Position numbers and translations under genes: made by a program
Notes under the pieces: generated by a model
The model's input: only the letters and a program-made list of their open reading frames with translations
The model's database searches: none
Told to the model about the DNA's origin: nothing
DNA from: Streptomyces pactum
Lineage (GTDB): Bacteria > Actinomycetota > Actinomycetes > Streptomycetales > Streptomycetaceae
DNA length: 64,000 bases
Direction: 5' to 3'
Assembly (NCBI RefSeq): GCF_002005225.1
Contig: NZ_CP019724.1
Location: 6,527,501-6,591,500 of the forward strand
Shown here: one piece after another, positions 25,547 to 33,668 of the stretch
Position numbering within the stretch: position 1 is the first letter of the stretch
How the letters are laid out: each line of letters begins with the position of its first letter

Positions 25547-26050
25547 GTGATCGACGAACGTGTGACCGGAATCCGCGTGATCCGTACCGTCCTGCCCGCC
25601 GAGGCGGAGACCGTCGCCGCCCTGCACCGGCGGGCCAGGGCGACGTACTACCCGGACGGGCTCCCCGACGACGGCTTCGACTGGGTGGCCGTCTGGCGCC
25701 GCGCCGCCGAGCGGGCCGACGCGCACGTGCTGTGCGCCGTGGAGCGGGGCGGCCTCGTCGGCATCGCCTCCTTCCGGGTGCCGGACGACGGCCCCTCGGA
25801 GACGGTCAAGCTGTTCCAGTTCCACGTCGACCCCGACCACTGGCGCACCGGCGTCGGCACCGCCCTGCACTCGGCCTGCGTCGATCAGTGGCGGGCCGAC
25901 GGCAGGCGGGCGGCCGTCCTGGACGTGCACGTCGACAACCTGCGCGCCCAGGCCTTCTACGCCCGCCGGGGCTGGGTCCCCGACCCGGAGTACCCGCCCG
26001 CCGAGGGCGACCACCACCTGTTCCTGCGCTTCCGCGTGCCGGCGCGATGA
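25547..26050 (+). CDS. GNAT family N-acetyltransferase
   Basis: This 167-aa acetyltransferase has the GNAT core. The acetyl-CoA loop is WRTGVGTALH (about residue 103) and motif B is the DNLRAQAFYARRGW segment. A beta-bulge strand (ETVKLFQFHVDP) precedes the loop. The substrate is unknown. The GTG at 25547 lacks an obvious ribosome site; an in-frame GTG five codons later (25562) is the alternative. The gene stands alone between the DUF1349 and FrnE-like genes. Confidence 0.86.
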   Translation: MIDERVTGIRVIRTVLPAEAETVAALHRRARATYYPDGLPDDGFDWVAVWRRAAERADAHVLCAVERGGLVGIASFRVPDDGPSETVKLFQFHVDPDHWRTGVGTALHSACVDQWRADGRRAAVLDVHVDNLRAQAFYARRGWVPDPEYPPAEGDHHLFLRFRVPAR

Positions 26051-26136
26051 CACGGGAATGAGGCCCGCCGCCCGGACGTTCCCGTACGAGGCGAAGAGGG
26101 CCTTCGCACCCGTACGACCTGGAGAAGAGCCGAGAC

Positions 26137-26850
26137 ATGCGCGTCGAGATCTGGAGCGACATCGCCTGCCCGTGGTGCTACGTGGGCAAGGCCCGCTTCG
26201 AGAAGGCGCTGGCGGCCTTCCCGCACCGTGACGGCGTCGAGGTGGTCCACCGCTCGTTCGAGCTGGACCCCGGGCGGGCCAAGGACGACGTCCAGCCCGT
26301 GCTGACGATGCTCACCGCCAAGTACGGCATGAGCGAGGCGCAGGCGCGGGCCGGTGAGGACAACCTCGGTGCGCAGGCCGCCGCCGAGGGACTCGACTAC
26401 CGCACCCGGGACCGCGACCACGGCAGCACCTTCGACATGCACCGGCTGCTGCACCTCGCCAAGGAGCGGGGCCGGCAGGAGGCGCTGCTGGACGCGTTCT
26501 ACCGGGCCAACTTCGCCGACGAGCGCTCCGTCTTCAACGACGACGAGCGGCTCGTGGAGCTGGCCGTCACCGCCGGTCTGGACGCGGTCGCGGCGCGCGA
26601 GGTGGTCGCCGACGCCACCGCCTACGCCGACGAGGTGCGCGCCGACGAGCGCGAGGCCGCGCAGCTCGGCGCCACGGGGGTGCCGTTCTTCGTGCTCGAC
26701 CGGGCGTACGGCGTCTCGGGCGCCCAGCCCGCCGAGGTCTTCGACCAGGCGCTGACGCAGGCGTGGGGCGAGCGCACACCGCTGAAGCTGATCGACGACG
26801 GGGACGCCGAGGCGTGCGGCCCGGACGGGTGCGCGGTGCCCCGGAACTGA
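26137..26850 (+). CDS. DsbA-family oxidoreductase, FrnE-like
   Basis: This 237-aa cytoplasmic thioredoxin-fold protein has the active-site CPWC near residues 11-14 (DIACPWCYVGK) and the cis-Pro loop GVPFFVLD near residue 190. A helical insertion lies between, as in DsbA/FrnE proteins. The first FrnE was described in the frenolicin cluster as a putative polyketide disulfide oxidoreductase, and most homologues are general thiol oxidoreductases or isomerases. There is no signal peptide. GGAGAAGAG precedes the ATG. A final CGPDGC pair could form a second redox or metal site. Confidence 0.9.
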   Translation: MRVEIWSDIACPWCYVGKARFEKALAAFPHRDGVEVVHRSFELDPGRAKDDVQPVLTMLTAKYGMSEAQARAGEDNLGAQAAAEGLDYRTRDRDHGSTFDMHRLLHLAKERGRQEALLDAFYRANFADERSVFNDDERLVELAVTAGLDAVAAREVVADATAYADEVRADEREAAQLGATGVPFFVLDRAYGVSGAQPAEVFDQALTQAWGERTPLKLIDDGDAEACGPDGCAVPRN

Positions 26851-26896
26851 GAATGCGCAGGTGGGAGCCCGTCCATAAGCGTTGCTTGGAGGAATC

Positions 26897-26910
26897 GCGT
26901 AGAAATACGC
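26897..26910. promoter_or_regulatory. Short palindrome upstream of the class V aminotransferase
   Basis: GCGTA-GAAA-TACGC is a perfect 5-bp inverted repeat about 40 nt before the aminotransferase start. It overlaps a TAGAAA that could serve as a -10. It is a candidate operator or promoter. Only position and symmetry support it. Confidence 0.3.
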
Positions 26911-26948
26911 AATGGACGGGGAGGTCGCGGGGACGCACAGTGGTGCCC

Positions 26949-28007
26949 ATGGAGAGCTTCGAGAACCTCGTCCGTGCCGAGTTCGCCCCGAAGACCACGT
27001 ACCTGAACACCGCCGGCACCGGCCTGCTGCCCGCCCGGACCCTCGCCGCGATGCGTGACGCGGCGGCGTCCGCGGCCGCGGGGCAGCCGTTCGACATGTT
27101 CGCCGACGTCGAGGCGTGCCGCTCCGCCTTCGCCCGGCTCGTGGGGGTGCCCGCCACCAGGGTCGCGGCCGGCGCCTCGGTCGCCACGTTCAGCGGGCTC
27201 GTCGCCGCCTCGCTGCCCGCGGGCGCCGAAGTCCTCACCGCGGAGGCCGACTTCAGCTCCCTGGTGAACCCCCTGCACACGCGTTGGGACCTGAAGGTGC
27301 GCAGCGTGCCGCTGGAGCGGATCGCCGAGTCGGTGGGACCGGACACCGCGCTCGTCGCGGTCAGTTCCGTCCAGTCCGCCGACGGGCGGATCGCGGACCT
27401 CGCCGCGCTGCGGGACGCCGCCCGGGCGCACGGCGCGCGGACGCTGGTCGACGCCTCCCAGTCGAACGGGTGGCTGCCGCTGGCCGCGGACGACTTCGAC
27501 TACGTGGCCGCCGTCGCCTACAAGTGGGTGCTCTGTCCCCGCGGCGTCGCCTTCCTCGTCGTACCCGAGGACTTGGGAGCGGCTGCCGGACTGACCCCGC
27601 TGTTCGCGGGGTGGGCGTCGGGTGAGCGTCCCTGGGAGAGCTGCTACGGCCCCGTCGAGGAACTCGCGCACTCCGCACGGCGTTTCGACGAGAGCCCGGC
27701 TCTCCTGTCCTACGCGGGTGCCCGGCACTCGCTGGCCCTGATCGAGGAGCTCGGCGTGGCCGCGGTGCACGCCCACGACACCGCGCTCGCCGACGGGTTC
27801 CGGGAGGGAGTGCGCTCACTGGGCCACGAGCCGGTGCCCGCGCCGGGCTCCGCGATCGTGTCCGTGCCCGGACTCGGCCACCGGCAGGGCGAGCTGAGCG
27901 GGGCCGGCGTGCAGGTCTCCGACCGGGCGGGCAATCTGCGGGCCGCGTTCCACGTCTACAACTCCGCGGCGGACGTCGACCGGCTGCTGGACGTGCTGGC
28001 GGGCTGA
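26949..28007 (+). CDS. Class V PLP-dependent aminotransferase (cysteine desulfurase-like)
   Basis: This 352-aa fold type I PLP enzyme is in the class V group. It begins with TTYLNTAGTGLLP, a substrate-side segment of such enzymes. The PLP-binding DASQSNG Asp is present, and the Schiff-base Lys is in VAAVAYKWVLCPRG (about residue 190). It is shorter than IscS/SufS and lacks the desulfurase Cys loop, so aminotransferase or lyase activity is more likely than sulfur transfer. ATG 26949 was selected; a GTG two codons upstream is possible. The gene ends in a terminator region shared with the convergent ect operon. Confidence 0.85.
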   Translation: MESFENLVRAEFAPKTTYLNTAGTGLLPARTLAAMRDAAASAAAGQPFDMFADVEACRSAFARLVGVPATRVAAGASVATFSGLVAASLPAGAEVLTAEADFSSLVNPLHTRWDLKVRSVPLERIAESVGPDTALVAVSSVQSADGRIADLAALRDAARAHGARTLVDASQSNGWLPLAADDFDYVAAVAYKWVLCPRGVAFLVVPEDLGAAAGLTPLFAGWASGERPWESCYGPVEELAHSARRFDESPALLSYAGARHSLALIEELGVAAVHAHDTALADGFREGVRSLGHEPVPAPGSAIVSVPGLGHRQGELSGAGVQVSDRAGNLRAAFHVYNSAADVDRLLDVLAG

Positions 28008-28016
28008 GACGGTTCC

Positions 28017-28113
28017 GGCGCCCTTCCGGCGCCCTTCGGTCCGGCTTCCTTCCGCGCGCTTCCGGTGCCCGGAAAGCGCCGCAGGGGCGTCGGGGAAGCG
28101 CCGGAAGGGCGCC
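28017..28113. repeat. 16-bp inverted repeat with 65-nt spacer
   Basis: GGCGCCCTTCCGGCGC (28017-28032) has a perfect inverted copy at 28098-28113. Between them lie partial direct repeats of CTTCCGG. It sits between the convergent aminotransferase and ectD genes. It could fold as a long-range hairpin and is probably part of termination. Confidence 0.6.
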
Positions 28114-28133
28114 GTGAATGGGCCGGGACAGTA

Positions 28134-28177
28134 TCGGGCAGGGGCCTCCCGTCCCACACGAAAAGGCCCCTGCCCGA
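28134..28177. terminator. Bidirectional terminator hairpin between aminotransferase and ectD
   Basis: A 14-bp perfect stem (28134-28147 with 28164-28177; TCGGGCAGGGGCCT and its complement) encloses a 16-nt loop that contains AAAA. It lies 13 nt downstream of the ectD stop and 126 nt after the aminotransferase stop. It should serve both strands. Confidence 0.7.
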
Positions 28178-28190
28178 GATCAGATGCGGG

Positions 28191-29090
28191 TCACTTCACC
28201 GGTGTGAAGTCCCGCGCCCCGATGAAGTCCGGCCGCCGGATCGGTGCCGCGAACGGCTCGACCGCCGTGTTCTCCACGCTGTTGAACACGATGAACACGT
28301 TGCTGCGCGGGAACGGCGTGATGTTGTCGCCGGAACCGTGCATGCAGTTGCAGTCGAACCAGGTCGCCGAGCCGGCCTTGCCGGTGAACAGCTTGATGCC
28401 GTACTCCGAGGCCATCTTCGTCAGCGCCTCGTCGGACGGCGTCCCCGCGTCCTGCATCTGCAGGGACTTCTTGTAGTTGTCCTTCGGCGTGGCCCCCGCG
28501 CACCCGAGGAACGTCTTGTGCGACCCCGGCATGATCATGAGACCGCCGTTGGTGTCGTAGTTCTCGGTGAGCGCGATCGAAACCGAGATCGTCCGCATGT
28601 TCGGCAGGCCGTCCTCGGCGTGCCAGGTCTCGAAGTCCGAGTGCCAGTAGAAGCCGCTGGCCCCGAAGCCCGGCTTGACGTTGATCCGGGACTGGTGGAC
28701 GTAGACGTCCGAGCCGAGGATCTGCCGGGCGCGCCCGACCACGCGCTCGTCCCGCACCAGCTTGGCGAAGACCTCGCTGATCTTGTGCACCTCGAAGACC
28801 GACCGGATCTCCTTGGACTGCGGCTCCACGATCGAGCGCGCGTCCGCGCGGATGGCCGGGTCGGTGGTGAGCCGCTCCAGCTCGCGCCGGTAGACGTCGA
28901 CCTCGTCCGGTCCGATGAGCTGGTCGATGGCGAGGAAGCCGTCGCGGTCCAGCGCCTGCAGGTCACCGGCCGAGACGGGACCGGGCGTGTCCGGGGAGCC
29001 CCAGACGACCGGGTCCTGCCGGGGAGTCGCCACCTCGGTGGCGCCGCGGGTGGGATAGAGATCGGTGACGTTCGTGGTCGTGATGGTCAC
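28191..29090 (-). CDS. ectD: Ectoine hydroxylase
   Basis: This 299-aa Fe(II)/2-oxoglutarate dioxygenase (PhyH superfamily) converts ectoine to 5-hydroxyectoine. The iron ligands are visible: His and Asp in WHSDFETWH (about residue 147) and the distal His in CNCMHGSGDN (about residue 248). The conserved signature region FGASGFYWHSDFE matches EctD. It is the last gene of ectABCD, starting 6 nt after ectC, and is followed by a strong hairpin. The product stabilises proteins under osmotic and heat stress. Confidence 0.97.
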   Translation of the reverse strand: MTITTTNVTDLYPTRGATEVATPRQDPVVWGSPDTPGPVSAGDLQALDRDGFLAIDQLIGPDEVDVYRRELERLTTDPAIRADARSIVEPQSKEIRSVFEVHKISEVFAKLVRDERVVGRARQILGSDVYVHQSRINVKPGFGASGFYWHSDFETWHAEDGLPNMRTISVSIALTENYDTNGGLMIMPGSHKTFLGCAGATPKDNYKKSLQMQDAGTPSDEALTKMASEYGIKLFTGKAGSATWFDCNCMHGSGDNITPFPRSNVFIVFNSVENTAVEPFAAPIRRPDFIGARDFTPVK

Positions 29091-29096
29091 GGTGAC

Positions 29097-29495
29097 TCAC
29101 ACCTCCTCGGTGAGCAGCGGGTAGACGCCGTTCTCGTCGTGATCCTCCCGTCCGGTCACGGGCGGGTTGAAGACACAGATGCAGTGGAAGTCCTCCTTGA
29201 CCTTGAGCGTGTGCCGCTCGTGGCCGTTGAGGAGGTACATCGTGCCCGGGGTGATGTGGTACGTCTTCCCGGTCTCGCGGTCGGTCAACTCGGCGTCGCC
29301 CTTGGTGCAGACGACGGCCTCGATGTGGTTCGCGTACCACATGGACGTTTCCGTACCCGCGTACAGAATCGTCTCGTGCACGGAGAAGCCGACCTTCTCC
29401 TTCGCGAGGACGATGCGCTTGCTCTCCCAGGTGCCGGACGCCGACTTCACGTGCCGGTCGGTGCCTTCGATCTCCTTGAACGAACGGACGATCAC
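29097..29495 (-). CDS. ectC: L-ectoine synthase
   Basis: This 132-aa cupin-fold dehydratase cyclises N-gamma-acetyl-diaminobutyrate to ectoine. The start [13 protein letters not shown] and the metal/substrate segment [11 protein letters not shown] are diagnostic, as are the [16 protein letters not shown] strands. GTG 29495 gives the family length; AGGAGG lies 12 nt upstream, slightly far. The preceding gap of 88 nt after ectB is occupied by a 15-bp hairpin. Translation of ectC is probably independent of ectB, while ectD follows 6 nt later. Confidence 0.97.
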   Translation of the reverse strand: MIVRSFKEIEGTDRHVKSASGTWESKRIVLAKEKVGFSVHETILYAGTETSMWYANHIEAVVCTKGDAELTDRETGKTYHITPGTMYLLNGHERHTLKVKEDFHCICVFNPPVTGREDHDENGVYPLLTEEV

Positions 29496-29536
29496 GGTGT
29501 TGCGATGCCTCCTAGGTGAAGGGTGTGCAAGGGTCC

Positions 29537-29571
29537 CCGGCGCCTTCGGCCGCATGGGCCGAAGGCGCCGG
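29537..29571 (-). terminator. Perfect 15-bp hairpin in the ectB-ectC gap
   Basis: CCGGCGCCTTCGGCC (29537-29551) pairs with its perfect complement at 29557-29571 over a 5-nt loop. It lies 12 nt after the ectB stop. Inside an operon it could be a partial terminator or an mRNA-stabilising 3' end for ectAB. The feature type given is the nearest available. Confidence 0.65.
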
Positions 29572-29583
29572 AAGTAGGTGCTG

Positions 29584-30855
29584 TCAGGCGGTCTCGCGCA
29601 CGGCCCGCGCGAGGGTCTTCATGCCCTCGTCCAGCTCGTCGGGCGTGATGGTGAGCGCCGGGAGCAGCTTGACGACCTCGCTCTCGGGGCCGGACGTCTC
29701 GATGAGCAGCCCGAGTTCGAAGGCGCGCCCCGCGACCTTGCCCGCACGGTCCTTGTCGTGGAACTCCAGGCCCCAGACCAGACCGCGGCCGCGGTACTCC
29801 TTGACGTCGGCGAGGTTCTCCTCGGTGATGGCGATCATGTGCTGCTCGACCTGCTCACCGCGGGCGCGGGTCTGCTTCTCCATCGCCGACCCGTCGGCCC
29901 AGTACGCCTCGAGCGTGGCGGTCGCCGTGACGAAGGCGGGGTTGTTGCCGCGGAAGGTGCCGTTGTGCTCGCCCGGCTCCCAGACGTCCAGCTCCGGCTT
30001 GAACAGGGTCAGCGCCATGGGCAGGCCGTAGCCGCTGATCGACTTGGAGACGGTGACGATGTCCGGCGTGATGCCCGCCTCCTCGAAGGAGAAGAAGGCG
30101 CCGGTACGGCCGCAGCCCATCTGGATGTCGTCGACGATGAGCAGCATGTCCTGGCGTTCGCACAGCTCGGACAGGGCGCGCAGCCACTCGGTCCGGGCGA
30201 CGTTGATGCCGCCCTCGCCCTGCACGGTCTCGACGATCACGGCGGCCGGCTTGTTCAGGCCGGAGCCCTGGTCCTCGAGCAGCCGCTCGAACCACAGGAA
30301 GTCCTCGACGGTGCCGTCGAAGTAGTTGTCGAACGGCATGGGCGTGCCGTGCACCAGCGGGATGCCGGCGCCGGCCCGCTTGAAGGCGTTGCCGGTCACG
30401 GCGAGCGAGCCCAGCGACATGCCGTGGAAGGCGTTGGTGAACGAGACGATCGACTCGCGCCCCTTCACCTTCCGCGCCAGCTTGAGCGCGGACTCCACGG
30501 CGTTGGTGCCCGTCGGGCCCGGGAACATGACCTTGTACGGCAGGTCACGCGGCCGGAGCACCAGGTTCTGGAACGTCTCCAGGAAGCGGCGCTTGGCGGT
30601 GGTCGACATGTCGAGCCCGTGCGTGACGCCGTCCCGCTCCAGGTAGTCGATCAGTGCGCGTTTCAGTACGGCGTTGTTGTGCCCGTAGTTGAGCGAGCCC
30701 GCTCCGGCGAAGAAGTCGAGGTACTCGTGGCCGTCCTCGTCGTACATGCGGCTGCCGAGCGCACGGTCGAAGACGGTGGGCCAGCCGCGGCAGTAGCTGC
30801 GCACCTCGGACTCGACTGTCTCGAAGACACTGAGGTCGGGCTGGGTGATGGTCAC
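29584..30855 (-). CDS. ectB: Diaminobutyrate--2-oxoglutarate transaminase
   Basis: This 423-aa class III PLP aminotransferase makes L-2,4-diaminobutyrate from aspartate semialdehyde. It shows [14 protein letters not shown] near the start, [16 protein letters not shown] for substrate/PLP phosphate binding, [11 protein letters not shown] for the PLP Asp, and [13 protein letters not shown] with the Schiff-base Lys. GTG 30855 was chosen because GAGGAG lies 10 nt upstream and the length fits. It catalyses the first committed step of ectoine synthesis. The 133-nt gap to ectA holds a small hairpin. Confidence 0.97.
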   Translation of the reverse strand: MTITQPDLSVFETVESEVRSYCRGWPTVFDRALGSRMYDEDGHEYLDFFAGAGSLNYGHNNAVLKRALIDYLERDGVTHGLDMSTTAKRRFLETFQNLVLRPRDLPYKVMFPGPTGTNAVESALKLARKVKGRESIVSFTNAFHGMSLGSLAVTGNAFKRAGAGIPLVHGTPMPFDNYFDGTVEDFLWFERLLEDQGSGLNKPAAVIVETVQGEGGINVARTEWLRALSELCERQDMLLIVDDIQMGCGRTGAFFSFEEAGITPDIVTVSKSISGYGLPMALTLFKPELDVWEPGEHNGTFRGNNPAFVTATATLEAYWADGSAMEKQTRARGEQVEQHMIAITEENLADVKEYRGRGLVWGLEFHDKDRAGKVAGRAFELGLLIETSGPESEVVKLLPALTITPDELDEGMKTLARAVRETA

Positions 30856-30909
30856 GACGAATCGCTCCTCGTTGGGTGAGGGTGGGAGAGGAAGGTCGTA
30901 CGGATCCGG

Positions 30910-30926
30910 GGGACCGGTGCGGTCCC
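30910..30926 (-). terminator. Small hairpin in the ectA-ectB gap
   Basis: GGGACCG-GTG-CGGTCCC forms a 7-bp stem with a 3-nt loop, in the 133-nt gap between ectA and ectB. It may slow transcription or protect the upstream mRNA. The evidence is symmetry and position only. Confidence 0.4.
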
Positions 30927-30988
30927 GGCCGGGAAGTCTGAAGGGCCGGACTGGCACGGGGTGCCGGGCCGTCCGGGCGACCGGTCGG

Positions 30989-31504
30989 TCAGTGGGCGGC
31001 GGCGGGCAGTGGCCCGATGCGGTACAGGACCTCGGGCTCGTGGGGCCCGTCGGGGAAGAGGTCCGTGTCGAACAGCACTTCGCGCTCCAGTCGGGCGCCG
31101 TGCCGCTCGGCGAACGAGGTGAACAGTCGCTGGGAGGCGGTGTTGTCGGGCGAGATCGTGGTCTCCAGGGTGGTCAGCCCGCACTCCGACACGGTCCGGG
31201 CGGCCAGCCCGTCGAGCAGGGCGGCGGCCAACTTCCGTCCACGGTACGCCTGGTCCACCGCCACCTGCCACACGAGCAGGGTGTCCGGCCGGTCCGGTCG
31301 TACGTAACCGGTGACGAAGCCGACCGGCTCACCGCGCTCGTCCCGGGCGACGGCCGACGTGGCGGCGAAGTCCCGGCACCAGAGCAGATAGCTGTAGGAC
31401 GAGTTCAGGTCGAGGACCTTCGAATCCCTTGCTATCCGCCACAGGGCGGCCCCGTCGGCCACTCTCGGACGGTCGATTTGCAGGTCTGCTTGCGCGGCAG
31501 TCAT
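30989..31504 (-). CDS. ectA: Diaminobutyrate acetyltransferase
   Basis: This 171-aa GNAT enzyme acetylates diaminobutyrate at the gamma-amino group, the second step of ectoine synthesis. Signature features are the DLNSSYSYLLWCRDF segment (about residues 32-46), VAVDQAYRGRKLAAALL for acetyl-CoA binding, and the SPDNTASQRLF motif. ATG 31504 was chosen although the frame is open further upstream, because the length and the start TAAQADLQ fit EctA. It is the first gene of ectABCD. The region upstream is unusually AT-rich for this genome, as expected for the operon promoter. Confidence 0.97.
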   Translation of the reverse strand: MTAAQADLQIDRPRVADGAALWRIARDSKVLDLNSSYSYLLWCRDFAATSAVARDERGEPVGFVTGYVRPDRPDTLLVWQVAVDQAYRGRKLAAALLDGLAARTVSECGLTTLETTISPDNTASQRLFTSFAERHGARLEREVLFDTDLFPDGPHEPEVLYRIGPLPAAAH

Positions 31505-31832
31505 GCAAATAAAATTTACCCAGCGAAATTTGAAATTGCATCGCCGGATGGGGTTACGTATGAGCGCGTCATGTGTTATCACGCGGGCGCGTGCCGCCGC
31601 GCGAGGTGGCGGCGATGTGTCATAATTTGACCTGGTCATAGGCCGCAAAACGGGCAGCATGTGGATCGGGTCACAATCGCGTAACCCGTGCGAGACGTGC
31701 CCGAAATGCGAAGGTCGAGGTTCGTGAAATCTTTGTGTTTAGGTCTCGGGAAAGCGGGCAGAAGAATACGGGAAGCTGTGCTGAGCGTAATTACTTAATT
31801 CTGTTTGTGTGAGCTTCGGGAATTCCCTGAAT
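31505..31832 (-). promoter_or_regulatory. AT-rich control region of ectABCD
   Basis: This 328-bp noncoding stretch lies between ectA and the upstream aminotransferase stop. Its first 60 nt next to ectA are rich in A/T (AAATAAAATTT). A perfect palindrome TGACC-T-GGTCA lies at 31628-31638, about 125 nt before the ectA start, a plausible regulator site. A TTGCGG with TATGAC spaced 18 nt on the minus strand overlaps it, a weak promoter match. The far end (31790-31832) includes ATTACTTAATT. Confidence 0.5.
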
Positions 31833-32960
31833 TCACGCTTCCGAAAGGCCGGGTCCCGCGGGCCGGGCCCAGGCGTCCTCGACGGCCCGCCGAGCCGCCT
31901 CCGGATCGGCCTTCAGCCCCTTCTCGGCCAGCACGGCACCCAGTGCCGCCAGGCAGCCCCGCACGGCCCCGCGCGTCGCGCCCGGACCGTAGTGGTTGAC
32001 GCGGATCATCTCCCCGGCCAGCGCGCCCCCGCCCGCGGCCAGCGGCAGCGCCGGGTCGGACTCCAGGGCCCGGGCGACCAGCTCCGAGGCGTCGACGTCC
32101 GGCGGCGTCCGCAGCGTCGTCGCGACCGGCGCCGCGTCCCGGGCCTCGTACACGTAGGGCTCCAGGACCCCCAGCGCGAGCGCGCCGGCCCGGGTGGCCG
32201 CGGCGGCCGACGCGTGCCGCGCCATCACCCTCTGCGGGCCCTCGGCCTCGATGCGCTTCACGCACGCCTGAAGCGCGAGCATCTCCAACTGCGCCGGAGC
32301 GTGCGGCAGCGCCTTGCGCCCGCCGTCGATCCAGCGCTCCTTCCAGTCCAGCAGCGAGAGGTACGAGCGGCGCGGCGCCCCGGGGTTCGCCGCCATCCGC
32401 GCCCACGCCCGCTCGCTCACCGACACCGCCGACACCCCGGCCGGACCGCCCATCGCCTTCTGCGCGCCGATGACGCACAGGTCCACCCCCCACGCGTCCG
32501 GCAGTACCGGCTCGGCGCCCACCGAGGCCACGGCGTCCAGGTAGAACAGCGCGCCGTGCGCCCGGACCACCTCGCCGATCTCCGCGACCGGGTTGGTGTT
32601 CCCGGTCGCCGCCTCGGCGTGCACCAGGGACACGAAGTCGATCTCCGGGTGCCGGGCGAAGGCCTGGCGGACCTGCTCGGCGGACACGGCCGTGTGGAAC
32701 GGCACGGAGAGGTCGTGCACGGTCGCGCCGCAGTCCCGCAGCCAGTCCCCGAACGTCTGCCCGTACGGCCCCGTGACGACGTTCAGCGCGACGGTGCCCG
32801 GCCCCGCGGCGGCGCGGATCGCGCCCTCCAGCGGCAGCAGTGCCTCGCCCTGCATGATCACGACGTCCTGGCCGGTGCCGAGCAGGCCCGCGACCTGGTC
32901 CTCGATCGCGGCGAAACGGCCGGCGCTCAGCGGGGCGAGGTCCAGGAAGGGGTGGGTCAC
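31833..32960 (-). CDS. Class V aminotransferase (alanine-glyoxylate/serine-pyruvate type)
   Basis: This 375-aa PLP enzyme is of the alanine-glyoxylate/serine-pyruvate aminotransferase group. The Schiff-base Lys is in CVIGAQKAMGGPAG (about residue 190), and VVTGPYGQTFGDWL at about 62-75 and FYLDAVASVGAEP with the PLP Asp fit the family. GTG 32960 was chosen: AGAGAG lies 9 nt upstream and the long frame extension before it looks noncoding. It is separate from ectABCD but on the same strand. A supply role for amino groups in ectoine synthesis is possible but unsupported. Confidence 0.85.
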   Translation of the reverse strand: MTHPFLDLAPLSAGRFAAIEDQVAGLLGTGQDVVIMQGEALLPLEGAIRAAAGPGTVALNVVTGPYGQTFGDWLRDCGATVHDLSVPFHTAVSAEQVRQAFARHPEIDFVSLVHAEAATGNTNPVAEIGEVVRAHGALFYLDAVASVGAEPVLPDAWGVDLCVIGAQKAMGGPAGVSAVSVSERAWARMAANPGAPRRSYLSLLDWKERWIDGGRKALPHAPAQLEMLALQACVKRIEAEGPQRVMARHASAAAATRAGALALGVLEPYVYEARDAAPVATTLRTPPDVDASELVARALESDPALPLAAGGGALAGEMIRVNHYGPGATRGAVRGCLAALGAVLAEKGLKADPEAARRAVEDAWARPAGPGLSEA

Positions 32961-33129
32961 TGTGGTGCTCTCTTCGCTCACGGGCAGGTGTACGGCACGT
33001 ACGAAGTCGAGAGTAACCACGGCCCCAGCCGCCACTCGCGCCGGAGGGCATCCGTTGCGACACCCCCACGCCCGGAATTGTGGCTTCCGCCACAGCGGTG
33101 ATGATCGTCGGGCTGGTGGACTCGGACCC

Positions 33130-33624
33130 GTGTTCGCTCTTCTGCTGCTCGTCCTCGTGGCGGTCGTGACCGCCGTCGTCCTCGGCCGCCGCGCCGGGAC
33201 GTACGCCCGCACCGCCCCCGAGGACGCCGCTCCCGCGCCCGCCCGCCCCGGTGGGGGGTTCCGCGTACTGGCGGGGTGCGCCGGTGCGGCCGCCGCCGTG
33301 CTGTACGCCTGGGGCGCGCTGTGTGTGGCGTTCGCGGTCATGGAGGCGGAGGACGGCGGCACGGGATCGGCGCCGTTGCGGCCCTGCCGCACGAGTGAGC
33401 ACCCGGAGCTGTCCGCCCGGATCGTCGACTACTCGGCCTCCTACCTGCCCCTCCGCTTCCGCTGCGAGACCGCCGACGGCGACGGATACGACTCCGACAA
33501 CGTCCCCGGCTACGTCAACCCCGGCGTCGCCGTCCTCGCCCTGACCGCCGCGGCGGGCGCCGTCGCGGCCGGGTACGCGACCGAGTCCCGCGCCCGCGCG
33601 GCAGCACGGAAGGAGGCCCGGTAG
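33130..33624 (+). CDS. Small membrane protein, unknown
   Basis: This 164-aa protein of unrecognised family has three hydrophobic segments, near residues 2-18, 45-68 and 135-155. The loop between the second and third contains Cys residues (LRPCRTSEHPEL and FRCETADGDGYD) that could form a disulfide outside the cell. GTG 33130 was chosen, as no start codon occurs just upstream in frame. It is divergent from the aminotransferase (169-bp gap) and precedes the amidohydrolase by 44 nt. Function cannot be stated. Confidence 0.65.
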   Translation: MFALLLLVLVAVVTAVVLGRRAGTYARTAPEDAAPAPARPGGGFRVLAGCAGAAAAVLYAWGALCVAFAVMEAEDGGTGSAPLRPCRTSEHPELSARIVDYSASYLPLRFRCETADGDGYDSDNVPGYVNPGVAVLALTAAAGAVAAGYATESRARAAARKEAR

Positions 33625-33668
33625 ACCGGGCCTTCGAACCCTCCCGGTGCCCGGTCTAAGGTGCGGGC

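Noticed and set aside
26882..26905. Promoter TTGCTT/TAGAAA before the class V aminotransferase
   Set aside because: Spacing is only 12 nt, too short for a standard promoter. Only the palindrome overlapping it was kept, at low confidence.
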